From: Methanomicrobium mobile BP
Lineage (GTDB): Archaea; Halobacteriota; Methanomicrobia; Methanomicrobiales; Methanomicrobiaceae
Length of the DNA: 64,000 bases
Direction of reading: 5' to 3'
Assembly: GCF_000711215.1 (NCBI RefSeq)
Contig: NZ_JOMF01000005.1
Location: 124,001 to 188,000, forward strand
Position numbers and translations under genes: made by a program. Of the stretch, positions 34,451 to 44,919 are shown piece by piece; positions within the stretch are counted from its first letter, which is position 1; every line of letters begins with the position of its first letter. A model generated the notes under the pieces. It searched no databases, was not told where the DNA came from, and saw nothing but the letters and a program-made list of their open reading frames with translations.

Positions 34451-34675
34451 ATGTGTATAGCAATTCCGGCGGAAGTGCTGGAGATAAAGGATGACAATAT
34501 TGCACTCGTCGATTACGGCGATCTGCAGCAGGAAGTAAGAATCGACCTCGTGGACGTTAAAGTCGGCGAATATGTCCTCGTCCACGTGGGTTTTGCAATA
34601 CAGAAATTATCACGTGAGGAAGGACTCCAGACCCGTCAGGTATTCAAGGACGTTTACGCGGCTATGGAGGAGTGA
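34451..34675 (+). CDS. hypC: Hydrogenase maturation chaperone HypC
   Basis: A 74-residue HypC/HupF protein that carries the Fe(CN)2CO group to NiFe-hydrogenase precursors. It starts MCIAIPAEVLEI with the essential Cys at position 2 and has ALVDYGDLQQEVRIDLV and GEYVLVHVGFAIQKL. GGGAGAGG is nine bases before the ATG. Its TGA overlaps the hypA ATG as TGATG. Confidence 0.96.
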   Translation: MCIAIPAEVLEIKDDNIALVDYGDLQQEVRIDLVDVKVGEYVLVHVGFAIQKLSREEGLQTRQVFKDVYAAMEE

Positions 34676-35013
34676 TGCACGAGTATTCAATCGCATACGA
34701 TATTTTTATGACCGCGAAGAAAGCGGCGGAAGATAACCTTGCCACTCAGGTAAAGAAGGTCTGTGTGGGATTCGGCGAGATGACTCTCATAAATCCCGAA
34801 CAGGTCGCCTTTCTGTTCGAGACCATGTGCGAGGATGACCCGATTTTTAAAGGCTGCAAACTCGAATCATCGACCGTTCCCGTAAAAGCGACCTGCAAGT
34901 GCGGCTACGAAGGAAACGAACGGTTTGTCTGCCCCAAGTGCGGCGCAATGCCCGAGATTGTCGAAGGTCGCGAGGTCATGGTCACGAATATCGAGATTGA
35001 AGTCGATGAATAA
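34675..35013 (+). CDS. hypA: Hydrogenase/urease nickel incorporation protein HypA
   Basis: A 112-residue nickel metallochaperone for NiFe-hydrogenase. It starts MHEYSIAYDIF with the nickel-binding His 2, and has the zinc site CKCGYEG and CPKCGAM. I use the ATG at 34675 rather than the GTG one codon earlier, because His must be residue 2. Coupled to hypC. Confidence 0.95.
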   Translation: MHEYSIAYDIFMTAKKAAEDNLATQVKKVCVGFGEMTLINPEQVAFLFETMCEDDPIFKGCKLESSTVPVKATCKCGYEGNERFVCPKCGAMPEIVEGREVMVTNIEIEVDE

Positions 35014-35110
35014 CGGCATCGGACATTCTCCGATGACAATAAAGAATGAATTTTTGATAATATACTATGAAAACTATGAAAATTTCCGATGAATAAACGC
35101 GGATGATTTT

Positions 35111-36118
35111 ATGAAAGATACTCAGGTAAATATGATGCACGGAGCGGGAGGGGCTGTTTTTGCGGAACTTCTCGGAAAGACGCTTACGAAATACACGCAT
35201 AACAACGCCGGCGGAATCGGGCTTGAATCCCTCGACGACGGCGCCGTTATCCCGATTAACGGGCAGAACATTGTTCTTACCACGGACTCGCACATCGTCC
35301 GCCCCATGTTCTTCCCCGGCGGCGACATCGGCCGCGTCAGCGTATGCGGAACGGCAAACGACCTCGCCATGATGGGCGCAAGACCGATTGCCCTCACATG
35401 TGCGATGGTCATCGAAGAAGGCTTTGACATAGAGATTCTCGAGAAGATTGTGGCATCGATGGACGCGGCGCTCGGGGAGTGCGGAGCGGCGGTCGTCACC
35501 GGCGATACCAAGGTCGTCGCTAAGGGGGAGCTTGACGGCATTGTTATCAATACCGCGGGAATCGGCGTTGTCGACAAGCCCGTCCGCGACTGCGGTCTTC
35601 AGGTCGGCGACGTAATCATAGTCAGCGGAACGATAGGCGACCACGGTCTGTGCATCCTCACCACCCGCGAAGGCTTTGACCTCGGAGAGCAGATTATGTC
35701 CGATGTGGCGCCGACATGGGGTCTTGTAAAGGCTGCGATGGATGCCGGCGAGGTCCACGCCATGAAAGACCCGACACGCGGCGGATTCTCCAACGCCATC
35801 AACGAGATGGCGGACAAAGCCGGCGTTCAGGTGAGAATCTCGGAAGAGGCGCTCCCCATAAGGAAGAGCGTAAAGAGCGCCTCCGAACTTCTGGGAATCA
35901 ACCCGCTCGATGTCGCAAACGAGGGAAAGGTCATCATGGGCGTAAAGGCTGAGGATGCCGAGAAGATTCTTGCGGCGATAAAGGCGACAAAATACGGCAA
36001 AGATGCGGCAATAGTCGGAAGAGTCGTCGAAGGAAAGTCCGTAATCATGGAGACCGCAATCGGCGGCGAGAGATTTATAGAAGCACCCGTCGGCGACCCC
36101 GTCCCGAGAGTCTGTTAG
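35111..36118 (+). CDS. hypE: Hydrogenase maturation protein HypE
   Basis: A 335-residue ATP-dependent dehydratase that makes the thiocyanate from which the hydrogenase cyanide ligands derive. MMHGAGGAVFAELL at the start, the ATP-binding TDSHIVRPMFFPGGDIG, and the C-terminal PRVC with the carbamoyl-accepting Cys are present. Third gene of the hypC-hypA-hypE series, 97 bases after hypA. Confidence 0.96.
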   Translation: MKDTQVNMMHGAGGAVFAELLGKTLTKYTHNNAGGIGLESLDDGAVIPINGQNIVLTTDSHIVRPMFFPGGDIGRVSVCGTANDLAMMGARPIALTCAMVIEEGFDIEILEKIVASMDAALGECGAAVVTGDTKVVAKGELDGIVINTAGIGVVDKPVRDCGLQVGDVIIVSGTIGDHGLCILTTREGFDLGEQIMSDVAPTWGLVKAAMDAGEVHAMKDPTRGGFSNAINEMADKAGVQVRISEEALPIRKSVKSASELLGINPLDVANEGKVIMGVKAEDAEKILAAIKATKYGKDAAIVGRVVEGKSVIMETAIGGERFIEAPVGDPVPRVC

Positions 36119-36201
36119 ATCTCTTTAAGATCTCTTTCGGATCTCTTTAAATTTTTCTCCGGATTTTTTCTTCAAATTTTTTCTCCGGATTTTTTCTTCA
36201 A
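36119..36201. repeat. Tandem repeats and T-runs after hypE
   Basis: Three units of GATCTCTTTAA-type sequence are followed by two copies of TTCTCCGGATTTTTTCTTCA 26 bases apart, each ending in T-runs. Probably acts as a terminator for the hyp genes. The remaining bases to 36365 contain the TATA-like TTAAAATAGAGATAAAGTATA region of the next operon. Confidence 0.6.
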
Positions 36202-36365
36202 AAATCCTTCTTTAAATTTCCGTCATTAAAATGTCCTTTTTCAAATACCCTTATACCATATTTTTTGATCTTTTGTGAAAAACAATTGAAAGAATATTTG
36301 CTTGAATGCAACATCTTTTTTAAAATAGAGATAAAGTATATATTAAGGAAAAGGATGGTGTTGTT

Positions 36366-37211
36366 ATTACAGTAATTACATTTGCGCATCACAAGGGAGG
36401 TACGGGTAAGACCACTTCCTGTCTGAGTATTGCGGGCTGCCTTCAGAAGAAAGGCGATAAAGTTCTGGTTATCGACTGCGATCCGCAGGCAAACGCAACA
36501 TCGGGGCTGGGTATCAATCCCGATTCGCAGGAAAAGAACATCTACGACGTCTTCATGAACGTCTTCGAAGGCTTCCCCGACGTCTCTCTGAAAGATATAA
36601 TAACAGAAACACCGTCCGGAATCTATTTGGCGCCATCCTCTCTCGATCTGGTCGGAGTCGAGCCGTACCTTTACAGCATAAACGAACGCGCTTCGCTGCT
36701 CAAAAACGCCATCAAACCTGTTCTTTCCGAGTATAAGTATATACTCATCGACACCCCGCCAAGCATGGGTCAGTTTGTTATAAACGGCATAGTAGCGGCG
36801 GACAGAATCGTCCTTACACTGGACTCGAGTATCTTCGCAAGAAACGGTCTCGAGAGCTTAAACTGCATCTTTTCCGATATTAAAGAGATTACGGGACGCA
36901 GCAGATCCGCGGACATGGCGATTCTGACCCGCGCAGGTGCGCTCTGCGAGAGAAAGGCTCCCTTTGAGGAGATGAGGCTCGCATTCTGGCACATGATCAC
37001 GGGAAAGGGTACGGACGACGACGAGAAAGCGCGGCAGAACAGCATCGAAGAGGAGATAAAAGCCAAGATAAAGGAGGTCTGTACCGTTCCCTACGATTCC
37101 GAGGTTTATCGTGCGCAGACCGAAGGAATGCCGCTTGCATATATCTCTCCCGAGAGTCCGGCGGCGGTAAAATACAACGAAATATCCGAGATAATAGCGA
37201 GGTGGAAGTAA
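36366..37211 (+). CDS. ParA-like ATPase encoded with a soluble chemoreceptor
   Basis: A 281-residue ParA/Soj-type ATPase. It has the deviant Walker A KGGTGKTT at 10-17, VLVIDCDPQANATSGLG, and the Walker B ILIDTPPSMGQ. No ATG, GTG or TTG occurs in this frame between the stop at 36321 and the Walker motif. The ATT at 36366, giving MTVITFAHHKGGTGKT like relatives, is my choice of start, with GGTG five bases before it. The stop TAA is directly followed by the ATG of the chemoreceptor gene. The likely role is positioning of receptor clusters, by analogy with Rhodobacter PpfA; chromosome partition is the alternative. Confidence 0.85.
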   Translation: MTVITFAHHKGGTGKTTSCLSIAGCLQKKGDKVLVIDCDPQANATSGLGINPDSQEKNIYDVFMNVFEGFPDVSLKDIITETPSGIYLAPSSLDLVGVEPYLYSINERASLLKNAIKPVLSEYKYILIDTPPSMGQFVINGIVAADRIVLTLDSSIFARNGLESLNCIFSDIKEITGRSRSADMAILTRAGALCERKAPFEEMRLAFWHMITGKGTDDDEKARQNSIEEEIKAKIKEVCTVPYDSEVYRAQTEGMPLAYISPESPAAVKYNEISEIIARWK

Positions 37212-40200
37212 ATGACTGAAGACATGCGTCCGCAGAGACCCGGGCGAAAAGCCCTGTTTACAGGTGCACAGACAAAACAACCGAGTACTACCGTCGTACA
37301 GGACTCGTCGTTTGCTTTCGTCCTGCACTGTACGGGTGTTGTCGAGGAGTTCATATCCGGCAACAGGTCGGTCAGAGTCAACGAAGATCAGAGCGACGAG
37401 AAGTCGAAAGCCTGTGCCGTCCGTCTGAATCAGCTTTTGTCGTCGCTGGAGTCACAGAGTGAGGCGGCTGCGGACGGCTCGGCAGGTACCGGCGACGAGA
37501 GTGCCGAGAGCGTCGAGGATCTCAGAAACTACGAGAGCGAGGTAAACAGGCTCAACGAGAGCATAGAGAACCTCAAATCCGAGCTCAGTGCCGCAAACGT
37601 CGCCGTCTCCGAGAAAGAGTCGCTTGTCGGTGAGATTACCCGCGAGAAAGAGAAACTCCTCGAGGATATCCGCGAACTCAAGGCAGCCAAGGAATCGGCG
37701 GAAGCCGCAAGTGCCGAATATGCCGCAAAAGCCGAAGAAGCCCGGAAAGCCGCCAATGACGCCAAAGCCGCAGGTGCCGCGGCGGTCGCCGGAAACAGTA
37801 GCGGCGAGGAAGAGTTAAGGCGCCGCATTGACGAGATTGAAACCGGGTATAAGGCAAAGATAGACTCGCTCGTCTCCGAAAGCGAATCCCTTAAAACCGC
37901 TGCGGCTGCCGAGAAAGCCAAAGCCGATTCGCTCGCATCCGAGATAGCGTCCCTTAAAGCCGCCGCTGATTCGGAGAAGTCCAAAGCGGAATCGCTGGAA
38001 TCCGAGATAGCGTCCCTTAAAGCCGCCGCTGATTCGGAGAAGTCCAAAGCGGAATCTCTCGAATCCGAGATCGCGTCGCTTAAATCCGCAATATCGGATC
38101 GCGACTCAGAGATTGAGTCCCGCAAATCCGAGATATCGCGCCTCGAATCCGAGGTCGGCTCGCAGAAATCCGAGATCTCACGCCTTGAAGACGAGGTGGG
38201 TTCCCACAAATCCGAGATATCGCGTCTGGAATCCGCGATTGACAGCAATAACTCGATGAAATCCCATCACGAGTCCGAGATTGAATCTCTCAACACTCAA
38301 ATCTCGAATCTCGAGTCCGAGATAGAATCGAACAACTCGAAGGTATCGTCTCTCGAGACCGAGATCTCGAATAAGAATGCCGTCGTCGAAGAACTCAAGC
38401 GCAGATGCGAGGAGACCGCTGACAGATACAACGAGAGTGTCTCCGAGATTGAAGACCTTAAGACCGCACTTCGCGATGCCGAGGAGAAATCCCGTGAATC
38501 CTTAAGGGAATCCATGGAGAATGTCGCGGCGGAAAAAGAGGCTCTGCTCAACGAGATAACCGCACTCAAAGCCGAGAACACGGACTATAAGAGCGGCGAA
38601 GAAGAGCTTAAATCCGAGATTCAGCGCCTCAGTGCCGAGCACGCAAAGTTACAGGACGAGAAATCCAAGATTGCGGCAAGACATTCCGATGCCGACAGAC
38701 GCATTGTCGAGCTTACGGAGTGCAACACAAAGCTTACCGCCGAACTCAAGTCCGGGGAGAAGAAGAACGCCGAGCTCGAGAAGAAGCTCTCCGACACCGG
38801 TGACCTCACGAAAAAGCTGAAAGACGAGAATGCCGCGCTTAAAGCACGCCTCTCAGAGCCTTCCGAGGACTTAAAGAAGCTCAACGCAAAGATAGAGCAG
38901 GTCGAGAACTTAAAGAAGCGTTCCGAGACAATCGTTCAGGAAAACCCGATGCCCATGCTTCTGCTTAATTCGGGGCTGATGATAACGGTTACCAACAAGG
39001 CTTTCGAGAAGCTGAGCGGCATGACTTTCTCCGATATCGTCAAGATGAATTTCAGCGATTTCAATGTCCTCGAGAGAAAAGGCGACAAGATAACCGCCGC
39101 ATTCGAGACAAGGGCAAGGGGAACGGCATATGTCAGAGTCTCGTTCCCGTCCGGAGAGCGCTATCTGCGTGAGTATGCCATCCCGATTGCCGACACATAC
39201 GGCACCGTAAGAAACATTCTCATTGTCTACAACGATATCACGAAGGAGACCGAAGAGTCTGCCGATATCCAGAAGAAGATTAAGCAGATAGACTCTCTCA
39301 AGAAGCGTTCCGAGACAATCGTCCAGGAAAACCCGATGCCCATTCTGCTCCTCGACACAGGTATGCGCATACTTGTGACTAACAAGGCGTTCTGCACGAT
39401 GTCCGGCATATCCGAGGATCATATTCTGGATACCAGAATCGGCAACTTCAATGTCATCGACAGGAAAGGCGACGACATAACGGAAGTTCTCAAATCGAGA
39501 CACCGCACCTATTCCGAGGTTACGGTCAAGTTCTCGGGAACCGAGCATATCCTTCAGGAATACGCCATCCCGATTCTCGGCGCAAACCACGAGGTTTCCA
39601 ATATTCTCGTGGTCTACAACGATATTACGATGCTGCGCAAGAACGAGAGCGACGTCCGCAACCTGATAGCCTCGGCAAAGCAGGAATCCGCAATCCTTGA
39701 GGAGAGTGCCAAGCTCATAACCGCAAACATGGTCGGGCTTTCCAACGGCGACTTAATCACCCATGCCGAGATTCAGAAGGACGATCCGCTGGCGACGCTC
39801 AAGGAGAAGTTCAATGAGTCGGTCGATTCGTTCAGAGGGGTTCTCACCGATATCGGCAACAAGACCACGCGTATCGAGGAGACCGCCGAGAGTCTGCGCA
39901 GGAACAACGACGATATCATAGCCGCGACCGAGAAGCTTGCCACGAATGCCTGCGATTCCTCGGACAACATGCATAACCTCGATATCCAGTTCAATGATAT
40001 CAGCATGGGCGTATCCGACCTCTCGGCATCCATCGAGGAGATATCCAGCACGGCGCAGGAGGTCATGAAGAAGACGCAGTTTGCGACCGAAGAGGGTAAA
40101 CAGGCGGCGGTCATCGGCAAGGAGGCTTACGAGAAACTTCAGGCGGCAGGCGAGATATCCAAGAAGAGCGTCGACGAGATTAACTCTCTCAATGCCGAGA

Positions 40201-40772
40201 TGCTCAAGATCAACGATATCGTGAAGTTAATCAGCGGCATTGCCGAGCAGACAAACCTTCTTGCGCTCAATGCGGCGATTGAGGCGGCACGTGCGGGAGA
40301 GCACGGCAGAGGATTCTCGGTTGTCGCGGGCGAGGTCAAGAACCTTGCGGGAGAGTCAAAGAAGGCGACCGTGGATATTCAGGATCTCATCAGCAGCATC
40401 ACGAAGAACAGCGAGAAGACCACGGATTCGATGCGGCATCTGGATGCCGAGATTCAGCAGGGTATCACGAGCACGAATGCGGCAATAAACGCACTCAACA
40501 GAATCGTCGAGGACATCGAGATTGCGTTCGACAGCATGGTCGAGATCTCGAGAGCTACCGAGACGCAGGCAATGAATACCAACGATTTCATGCAGTTTAT
40601 CGATAAGGCACGCGAGATGACGCATGACAACATCTCCAAGATTGACAGTATTGCAGGTCTTTCCGAGGAGATTTCGGCTACAACCCATGAACTCGGCGAG
40701 ATTTCGCATACCATGCACGATATGTCGGTCGAGCTTAGCGGCGCCATGGGTCGGTTTAAGTCGGATAAATAA
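37212..40772 (+). CDS. Cytoplasmic methyl-accepting chemotaxis protein with coiled coil and two PAS domains
   Basis: A 1186-residue chemoreceptor with no membrane segment. Residues 1-70 are unrecognised and basic. A coiled coil rich in Ser-Glu-Leu-Lys heptads fills about 75-570, including 21-residue tandem units (63 bases, from 37941). Two similar PAS domains begin [10 protein letters not shown] near 575 and 700, and a HAMP-like region lies at about 830-890. The signalling domain ends the protein with the conserved tip [20 protein letters not shown] near 1015. Starts immediately after the ParA stop and is followed by cheR, so sensing, positioning and methylation are encoded together. Confidence 0.92.
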   Translation: MTEDMRPQRPGRKALFTGAQTKQPSTTVVQDSSFAFVLHCTGVVEEFISGNRSVRVNEDQSDEKSKACAVRLNQLLSSLESQSEAAADGSAGTGDESAESVEDLRNYESEVNRLNESIENLKSELSAANVAVSEKESLVGEITREKEKLLEDIRELKAAKESAEAASAEYAAKAEEARKAANDAKAAGAAAVAGNSSGEEELRRRIDEIETGYKAKIDSLVSESESLKTAAAAEKAKADSLASEIASLKAAADSEKSKAESLESEIASLKAAADSEKSKAESLESEIASLKSAISDRDSEIESRKSEISRLESEVGSQKSEISRLEDEVGSHKSEISRLESAIDSNNSMKSHHESEIESLNTQISNLESEIESNNSKVSSLETEISNKNAVVEELKRRCEETADRYNESVSEIEDLKTALRDAEEKSRESLRESMENVAAEKEALLNEITALKAENTDYKSGEEELKSEIQRLSAEHAKLQDEKSKIAARHSDADRRIVELTECNTKLTAELKSGEKKNAELEKKLSDTGDLTKKLKDENAALKARLSEPSEDLKKLNAKIEQVENLKKRSETIVQENPMPMLLLNSGLMITVTNKAFEKLSGMTFSDIVKMNFSDFNVLERKGDKITAAFETRARGTAYVRVSFPSGERYLREYAIPIADTYGTVRNILIVYNDITKETEESADIQKKIKQIDSLKKRSETIVQENPMPILLLDTGMRILVTNKAFCTMSGISEDHILDTRIGNFNVIDRKGDDITEVLKSRHRTYSEVTVKFSGTEHILQEYAIPILGANHEVSNILVVYNDITMLRKNESDVRNLIASAKQESAILEESAKLITANMVGLSNGDLITHAEIQKDDPLATLKEKFNESVDSFRGVLTDIGNKTTRIEETAESLRRNNDDIIAATEKLATNACDSSDNMHNLDIQFNDISMGVSDLSASIEEISSTAQEVMKKTQFATEEGKQAAVIGKEAYEKLQAAGEISKKSVDEINSLNAEMLKINDIVKLISGIAEQTNLLALNAAIEAARAGEHGRGFSVVAGEVKNLAGESKKATVDIQDLISSITKNSEKTTDSMRHLDAEIQQGITSTNAAINALNRIVEDIEIAFDSMVEISRATETQAMNTNDFMQFIDKAREMTHDNISKIDSIAGLSEEISATTHELGEISHTMHDMSVELSGAMGRFKSDK

Positions 40773-40868
40773 ACATCATTAATTTTTCTCCGAAATCCGT
40801 TTTTTTGATTATCCATATACTTAGACATAAATACTCTGAAAATAAATTGACAATACATAGGTTTTAAA

Positions 40869-41678
40869 ATGGTTGAATCAGATGCAGACTTTCAGGCATT
40901 GACACGAACCATCCAGAAGATTCTGGGTTTTCAGTGCGGATCCTACAAAGAAGATTATATCAAACGCCGTGTTCTGTCAAGGATGAGGATTACCGGTAAA
41001 TCCGATTTTAAGGATTATAATGCGTATCTTCTCTCGAATACCGATGAGCAGGAGCATCTGCGTAATGCCCTTACCGTGAACGTCACGAAATTCTATCGCG
41101 ACAAGGAAGTGTTCGATGTCGTCAAGAACGAGATTATACCCTCGATTATCGCGGAAAAAGGTCGTATGCGTATCTGGAGCGCAGGCTGTTCCACGGGTGA
41201 AGAGCCGTATACTCTTGCTCTGATTATCAGTGATGCGTTAAGGCTCAGGACCGATGTTCCTGTCACCATCTTCGCATCCGATATCGACAGGGAAGTCCTT
41301 AAGAAGGCAAGGGAGGGTATCTACGATAAGCGTTCCCTTGAGAATCTCACTGAGACCCAGATCAGCCGCCATTTCAATCATCTTGAGAACGGCAAGTATC
41401 AGGTCAAGGATCACCTCAAGTCGATGATAAGATTCTCACAGCACGATCTTCTCGGCGGACGTGCGGTTACGAACTTCCTGGATATGGTTCTGTGCAGAAA
41501 CGTCACCATCTACTTTACGGAGAAGCAGAAGGACGATCTGGCAAGGATGTTCCACCCGGCACTGGTTCCCGACGGTTATTATATCATGGGAAAGACCGAG
41601 TTCATGGGACGCGAGGTTGAAGATCTTTATACTCCTTACAACGCACTTCAGAAGATTTACCGCAAGAAGCAGCAGTAG
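40869..41678 (+). CDS. cheR: Chemotaxis protein methyltransferase CheR
   Basis: A 269-residue SAM-dependent enzyme that methylates glutamates of chemoreceptors. The N-terminal helical domain (SYKEDYIKRRVLSRMR), the SAM motif RIWSAGCSTGEEPYTLAL, and FASDIDREVLKKAREGIY are typical. It has no C-terminal pentapeptide-binding extension. 96 bases after the receptor gene and probably in the same transcript. No CheB, CheA or CheY is in the window. Confidence 0.95.
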   Translation: MVESDADFQALTRTIQKILGFQCGSYKEDYIKRRVLSRMRITGKSDFKDYNAYLLSNTDEQEHLRNALTVNVTKFYRDKEVFDVVKNEIIPSIIAEKGRMRIWSAGCSTGEEPYTLALIISDALRLRTDVPVTIFASDIDREVLKKAREGIYDKRSLENLTETQISRHFNHLENGKYQVKDHLKSMIRFSQHDLLGGRAVTNFLDMVLCRNVTIYFTEKQKDDLARMFHPALVPDGYYIMGKTEFMGREVEDLYTPYNALQKIYRKKQQ

Positions 41679-41816
41679 ATTATCGCAAAATACCAAAAAA
41701 ACCCGAAAAACCCAAAAAATCCAAAAATATTTTTTTAATCACTTTTGATTGGTTTCGTATTTTAAGAGTTGAATACTAAAAAAATGATTTGTTCTTGAAC
41801 AGCCCGTTTTTACGGA

Positions 41817-42557
41817 TTATTCGCGATAGAGGCTTACGACCTCGCCGATGACTATGATGGAAGGTGGTTTTACCTTTCTTTCGGCGGCAATGGCGGCTAT
41901 GGTCTTGAGAGTGCCGACCGTCACACGCTGATTCGGGCGAAGTCCGTTCTCGATTATGGCGACGGGCTTTTCGGCGGTCATGCCGTTGGCAATGAGCGCA
42001 TCGGCAATCTTTGCGAGGTTCTTTACGCCCATATAGACGACTATGGTGCCCGGGCTCTCCGCAAGCCACTTCCAGTTGATGGCGGATTCGGGCTTGGAGG
42101 GGTCTTCGTGCCCCGTGAGGAAGGTGACCTGCGAGGCGAAACTGCGGTGCGTGACGGGGATTCCCACGCATTCGGGAACGGCGATGCCGCTTGTGACACC
42201 CGGCACCATCTCGCACTGAATTCCGAATTTACGCAGAGTCTCCATCTCTTCGCCGCCGCGACCGAAGAGGAAGGGGTCGCCGCCCTTGAGCCTTACGACC
42301 GTCTTCTCCTCCTGTGCGTATTTTACCATAAGGCGCTCTATCTCGTCCTGCTCCTTCGTGTGCATGGAGCCGTATTTGCCGACGTCGACCTTCTCGACAT
42401 CGGGAAGGGATGCCAGAATTTCGTCGCCCGGAAGCTGATCGTAAAGGATCACATCGGCTTTGTCGATTACTTCTCTGGCGCGAAACGTCATGAGCCCCAG
42501 TCCCCCGGGACCCGAGCCTACCAAATATACTTTGCCTGTCATTTTACCTCTCCGCAT
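41817..42557 (-). CDS. cobA: Uroporphyrinogen-III C-methyltransferase
   Basis: A 246-residue enzyme that adds two methyl groups to uroporphyrinogen III, giving precorrin-2, the branch point to siroheme, F430 and cobalamin. VYLVGSGPGGLGLMTFRA, LKGGDPFLFGRGGEE, and GIPVTHRSFASQVTFLTGHE are signature segments. Last gene of the tetrapyrrole operon, 35 bases after hemC. Downstream is an A/T-rich stretch (41690-41816) that can terminate transcription. Confidence 0.95.
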   Translation of the reverse strand: MRRGKMTGKVYLVGSGPGGLGLMTFRAREVIDKADVILYDQLPGDEILASLPDVEKVDVGKYGSMHTKEQDEIERLMVKYAQEEKTVVRLKGGDPFLFGRGGEEMETLRKFGIQCEMVPGVTSGIAVPECVGIPVTHRSFASQVTFLTGHEDPSKPESAINWKWLAESPGTIVVYMGVKNLAKIADALIANGMTAEKPVAIIENGLRPNQRVTVGTLKTIAAIAAERKVKPPSIIVIGEVVSLYRE

Positions 42558-42592
42558 TTATTGTTGAATCCTTATTCAGTCCTCTTAATCTT

Positions 42593-43573
42593 TCAGAATG
42601 CCTTTATTCCGAGTTTCCGGCGTGCATCTTCGATGAGGTCGGCCGCGATTACCTTCAGTTTCTGACCGATGGCGTGTGCGTCCTCGACCGAACTTACGTT
42701 ATCCTCGATTCTCTGCTGAACCTTGCCGTCCAGAGAGAGAACTTCGGCGATCATGAATCCGTTCTCGCAGAATATGCCCTGCGGCGTGAAACAGCCGCCG
42801 CCGATCTCTTCCATGACTATCCTCTCGTAGAGAGAGTCGCGAGCCGTTGTCTCGTCGTTGAGCGGCGCAAACTTTGCGGCAAGCTCTTTGTCGTCGCGGC
42901 AGACGACCGCGATAATGCCCTGATTCGGCGAAGGGACATACCATTGCGGCATAAGCTGCGTCCCCGGAAGTTCCATCTCAAGCCTCTGCATGCCCGCCTC
43001 GGCAAGGACAATGGCGTCGTAGTCGCCGGAATTCAGTTTCTTAAGCCGCGTATCCACGTTGCCGCGAAGTTCCTTTATTTCGGGGTTAAGACCGCCGCGA
43101 AGGAGCTGTGCCTTTCGCCGCGTGCTTGAAGTGCCGATGACCTTAACCTCTTCGAGCGGGCAGTTGTGGACGAGATAGTCGCAGGGCGAGTCGCGTTTTA
43201 AGACCGCACATGTGACGACACCTTCGGGGCGTTTGGCGGGGATATCCTTCATGCTGTGGACGGCGAAATCCACCTCGCCGTTGATTATCGCATCGTCGAG
43301 CGCCCGAACGAAGATTCCCTGACCGCCGACCTGATGCATGGGCACATTTGTTCTGTCGTCGCCGATTGTCTTGATAACGACAATCTCGGTCTTAATGCCC
43401 AGTTTCTCGAGCATTCCGCAGACACGCTTTGTCTGAGCCATCGCGAGCCGCGAGCCGCGTGTGCCTGCCCTGAGAACAATATCCCCGTTCTCTCCGCCGT
43501 TTGCGCTATTTGCGCTCTCAGCCCCGCATGTGCAGGGTGTCTGCCCGCAGGTACATCCGTTTTCTTTCGTCAT
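42593..43573 (-). CDS. hemC: Porphobilinogen deaminase
   Basis: A 326-residue hydroxymethylbilane synthase. RAGTRGSRLAMAQTKRV, GEVDFAVHSMKDIP, GTSSTRRKAQL and the cofactor-anchoring Cys in GGGCFTPQG are visible. An extra N-terminal segment of about 30 residues is Cys-rich (CTCGQTPCTCGAE) and not part of the usual enzyme, a possible metal site. An internal start would remove it. Confidence 0.95.
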   Translation of the reverse strand: MTKENGCTCGQTPCTCGAESANSANGGENGDIVLRAGTRGSRLAMAQTKRVCGMLEKLGIKTEIVVIKTIGDDRTNVPMHQVGGQGIFVRALDDAIINGEVDFAVHSMKDIPAKRPEGVVTCAVLKRDSPCDYLVHNCPLEEVKVIGTSSTRRKAQLLRGGLNPEIKELRGNVDTRLKKLNSGDYDAIVLAEAGMQRLEMELPGTQLMPQWYVPSPNQGIIAVVCRDDKELAAKFAPLNDETTARDSLYERIVMEEIGGGCFTPQGIFCENGFMIAEVLSLDGKVQQRIEDNVSSVEDAHAIGQKLKVIAADLIEDARRKLGIKAF

Positions 43574-43626
43574 GTTAATCCGTTAAATCCGTTCCTTTAA
43601 CCGTGTATCTCACCGTCTCACCGGGA

Positions 43627-44919
43627 TCAGCAGTCCTGAAGCGCACTGCAGTAGGCGGAGGCTATCTTCTCGACGATATCGACGCCGTGTGCGATCGAGA
43701 GGAAGTTTGTCTCGAACTGGGACGGCGGAAGGAATACGCCTTCTTTCATCATGCCCTTCCAGAATTTGCCGAATTTCGCGGTATCGCTCTGCTTCGCCTC
43801 GATGTAGTTCTGCGGCGGCGCCTCTCTGAAGAAGAGCTTGAACATTGAGCCGAGTTTCACGAAGGAGTTCTGATATTCCTCGGGAAGCGAATTCTTAAGG
43901 AAATCCGTGCATTTGTCGAGGGCATCGTAGAGGTGCTTCTCTTTGTGAATCTCCTTTATCATCGCGATTCCCGCCGTCATTGAGAGCGGGTTGCCGCTGA
44001 AAGTGCCTGCCTGATATACGGGTCCATTGGGTGCGACCATCTCCATAATCTCGCGCCTTCCGCCGAAGACGCCGATTGGCAGACCGCCGCCGACGATTTT
44101 TCCGAGAGTTGTCAGGTCCGGGACGACATTGTATTTTACCTGTGCACCGCCGATACCCACTCTGTATCCGCAGATGACCTCGTCGCAGATGAAGAGCACG
44201 TCATGCTCCTTTGTTATCTTTCGAACCTCGGTCAGATAGTCTTTCTTCGGCAGAATCGGACCCACATTGCCCATGACGGGTTCGACTATGAAAGCCGCGA
44301 TATCGTCATTCTTCGAGAGCAGTGCCTCAAGGGACTGCGGGTCGTTATAGGGTATCTGAAGGGTGTGCTCCGCAATTTCGGGGATAACACCCGCGGAGTC
44401 GGGAACGCCCATGGTTGTTGCCCCCGAACCTGCCTTAATCAGAACGCCGTCATGAGCGCCGTGGAATCCGCCTTCGACCTTGACGATGTTCTTTTTGCCC
44501 GTAAATCCGCGTGCAAGACGGATTGCCGCCATCGTCGCCTCCGAGCCGCTGGAGACGAATCTGCACATGTCGATTGAGGGATGATCGCTGATGATCAGTT
44601 TTGCCAGTTCGAGTTCGTGCTCGGACGGCGTTCCGTAAAGCCAGCCGTTTTCGAGCTGTTCCCTGATTGCGGTCTTTATGCATTCGGGCTGATGACCTAA
44701 GAAAAGCGGACCGTAACCCATGACGCAGTCTATGAGCCTCTCGCCGTCCTCGGTCTCGACGAATGCCCCCTTTGCGCTCTTCGTATAGAAGGGATAGGGT
44801 TTAATCGCACGCACGGGGCTGCTGACGCCGCCCGGCATCATCGTCTTTGCGAGTTTAAAGAGATTCTCGCTCTTTCCTTTCTTCTGCACCTGAGTGTCTT
44901 TGTTGCTCTTTCTGCTCAT
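43627..44919 (-). CDS. hemL: Glutamate-1-semialdehyde 2,1-aminomutase
   Basis: A 430-residue PLP enzyme that converts glutamate-1-semialdehyde to 5-aminolevulinate. [29 protein letters not shown], and the PLP-lysine segment [15 protein letters not shown] are present. I start at 44919, where ATG overlaps the hemB stop as ATGA; an ATG three codons upstream is possible. Confidence 0.95.
   Translation of the reverse strand: MSRKSNKDTQVQKKGKSENLFKLAKTMMPGGVSSPVRAIKPYPFYTKSAKGAFVETEDGERLIDCVMGYGPLFLGHQPECIKTAIREQLENGWLYGTPSEHELELAKLIISDHPSIDMCRFVSSGSEATMAAIRLARGFTGKKNIVKVEGGFHGAHDGVLIKAGSGATTMGVPDSAGVIPEIAEHTLQIPYNDPQSLEALLSKNDDIAAFIVEPVMGNVGPILPKKDYLTEVRKITKEHDVLFICDEVICGYRVGIGGAQVKYNVVPDLTTLGKIVGGGLPIGVFGGRREIMEMVAPNGPVYQAGTFSGNPLSMTAGIAMIKEIHKEKHLYDALDKCTDFLKNSLPEEYQNSFVKLGSMFKLFFREAPPQNYIEAKQSDTAKFGKFWKGMMKEGVFLPPSQFETNFLSIAHGVDIVEKIASAYCSALQDC

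Noticed and set aside
37529-38248. Long minus-strand frame of 239 codons inside the chemoreceptor gene
   Set aside because: Created by the repetitive Glu/Ser/Lys-rich coding sequence on the other strand; composition is a mirror of the coiled coil.
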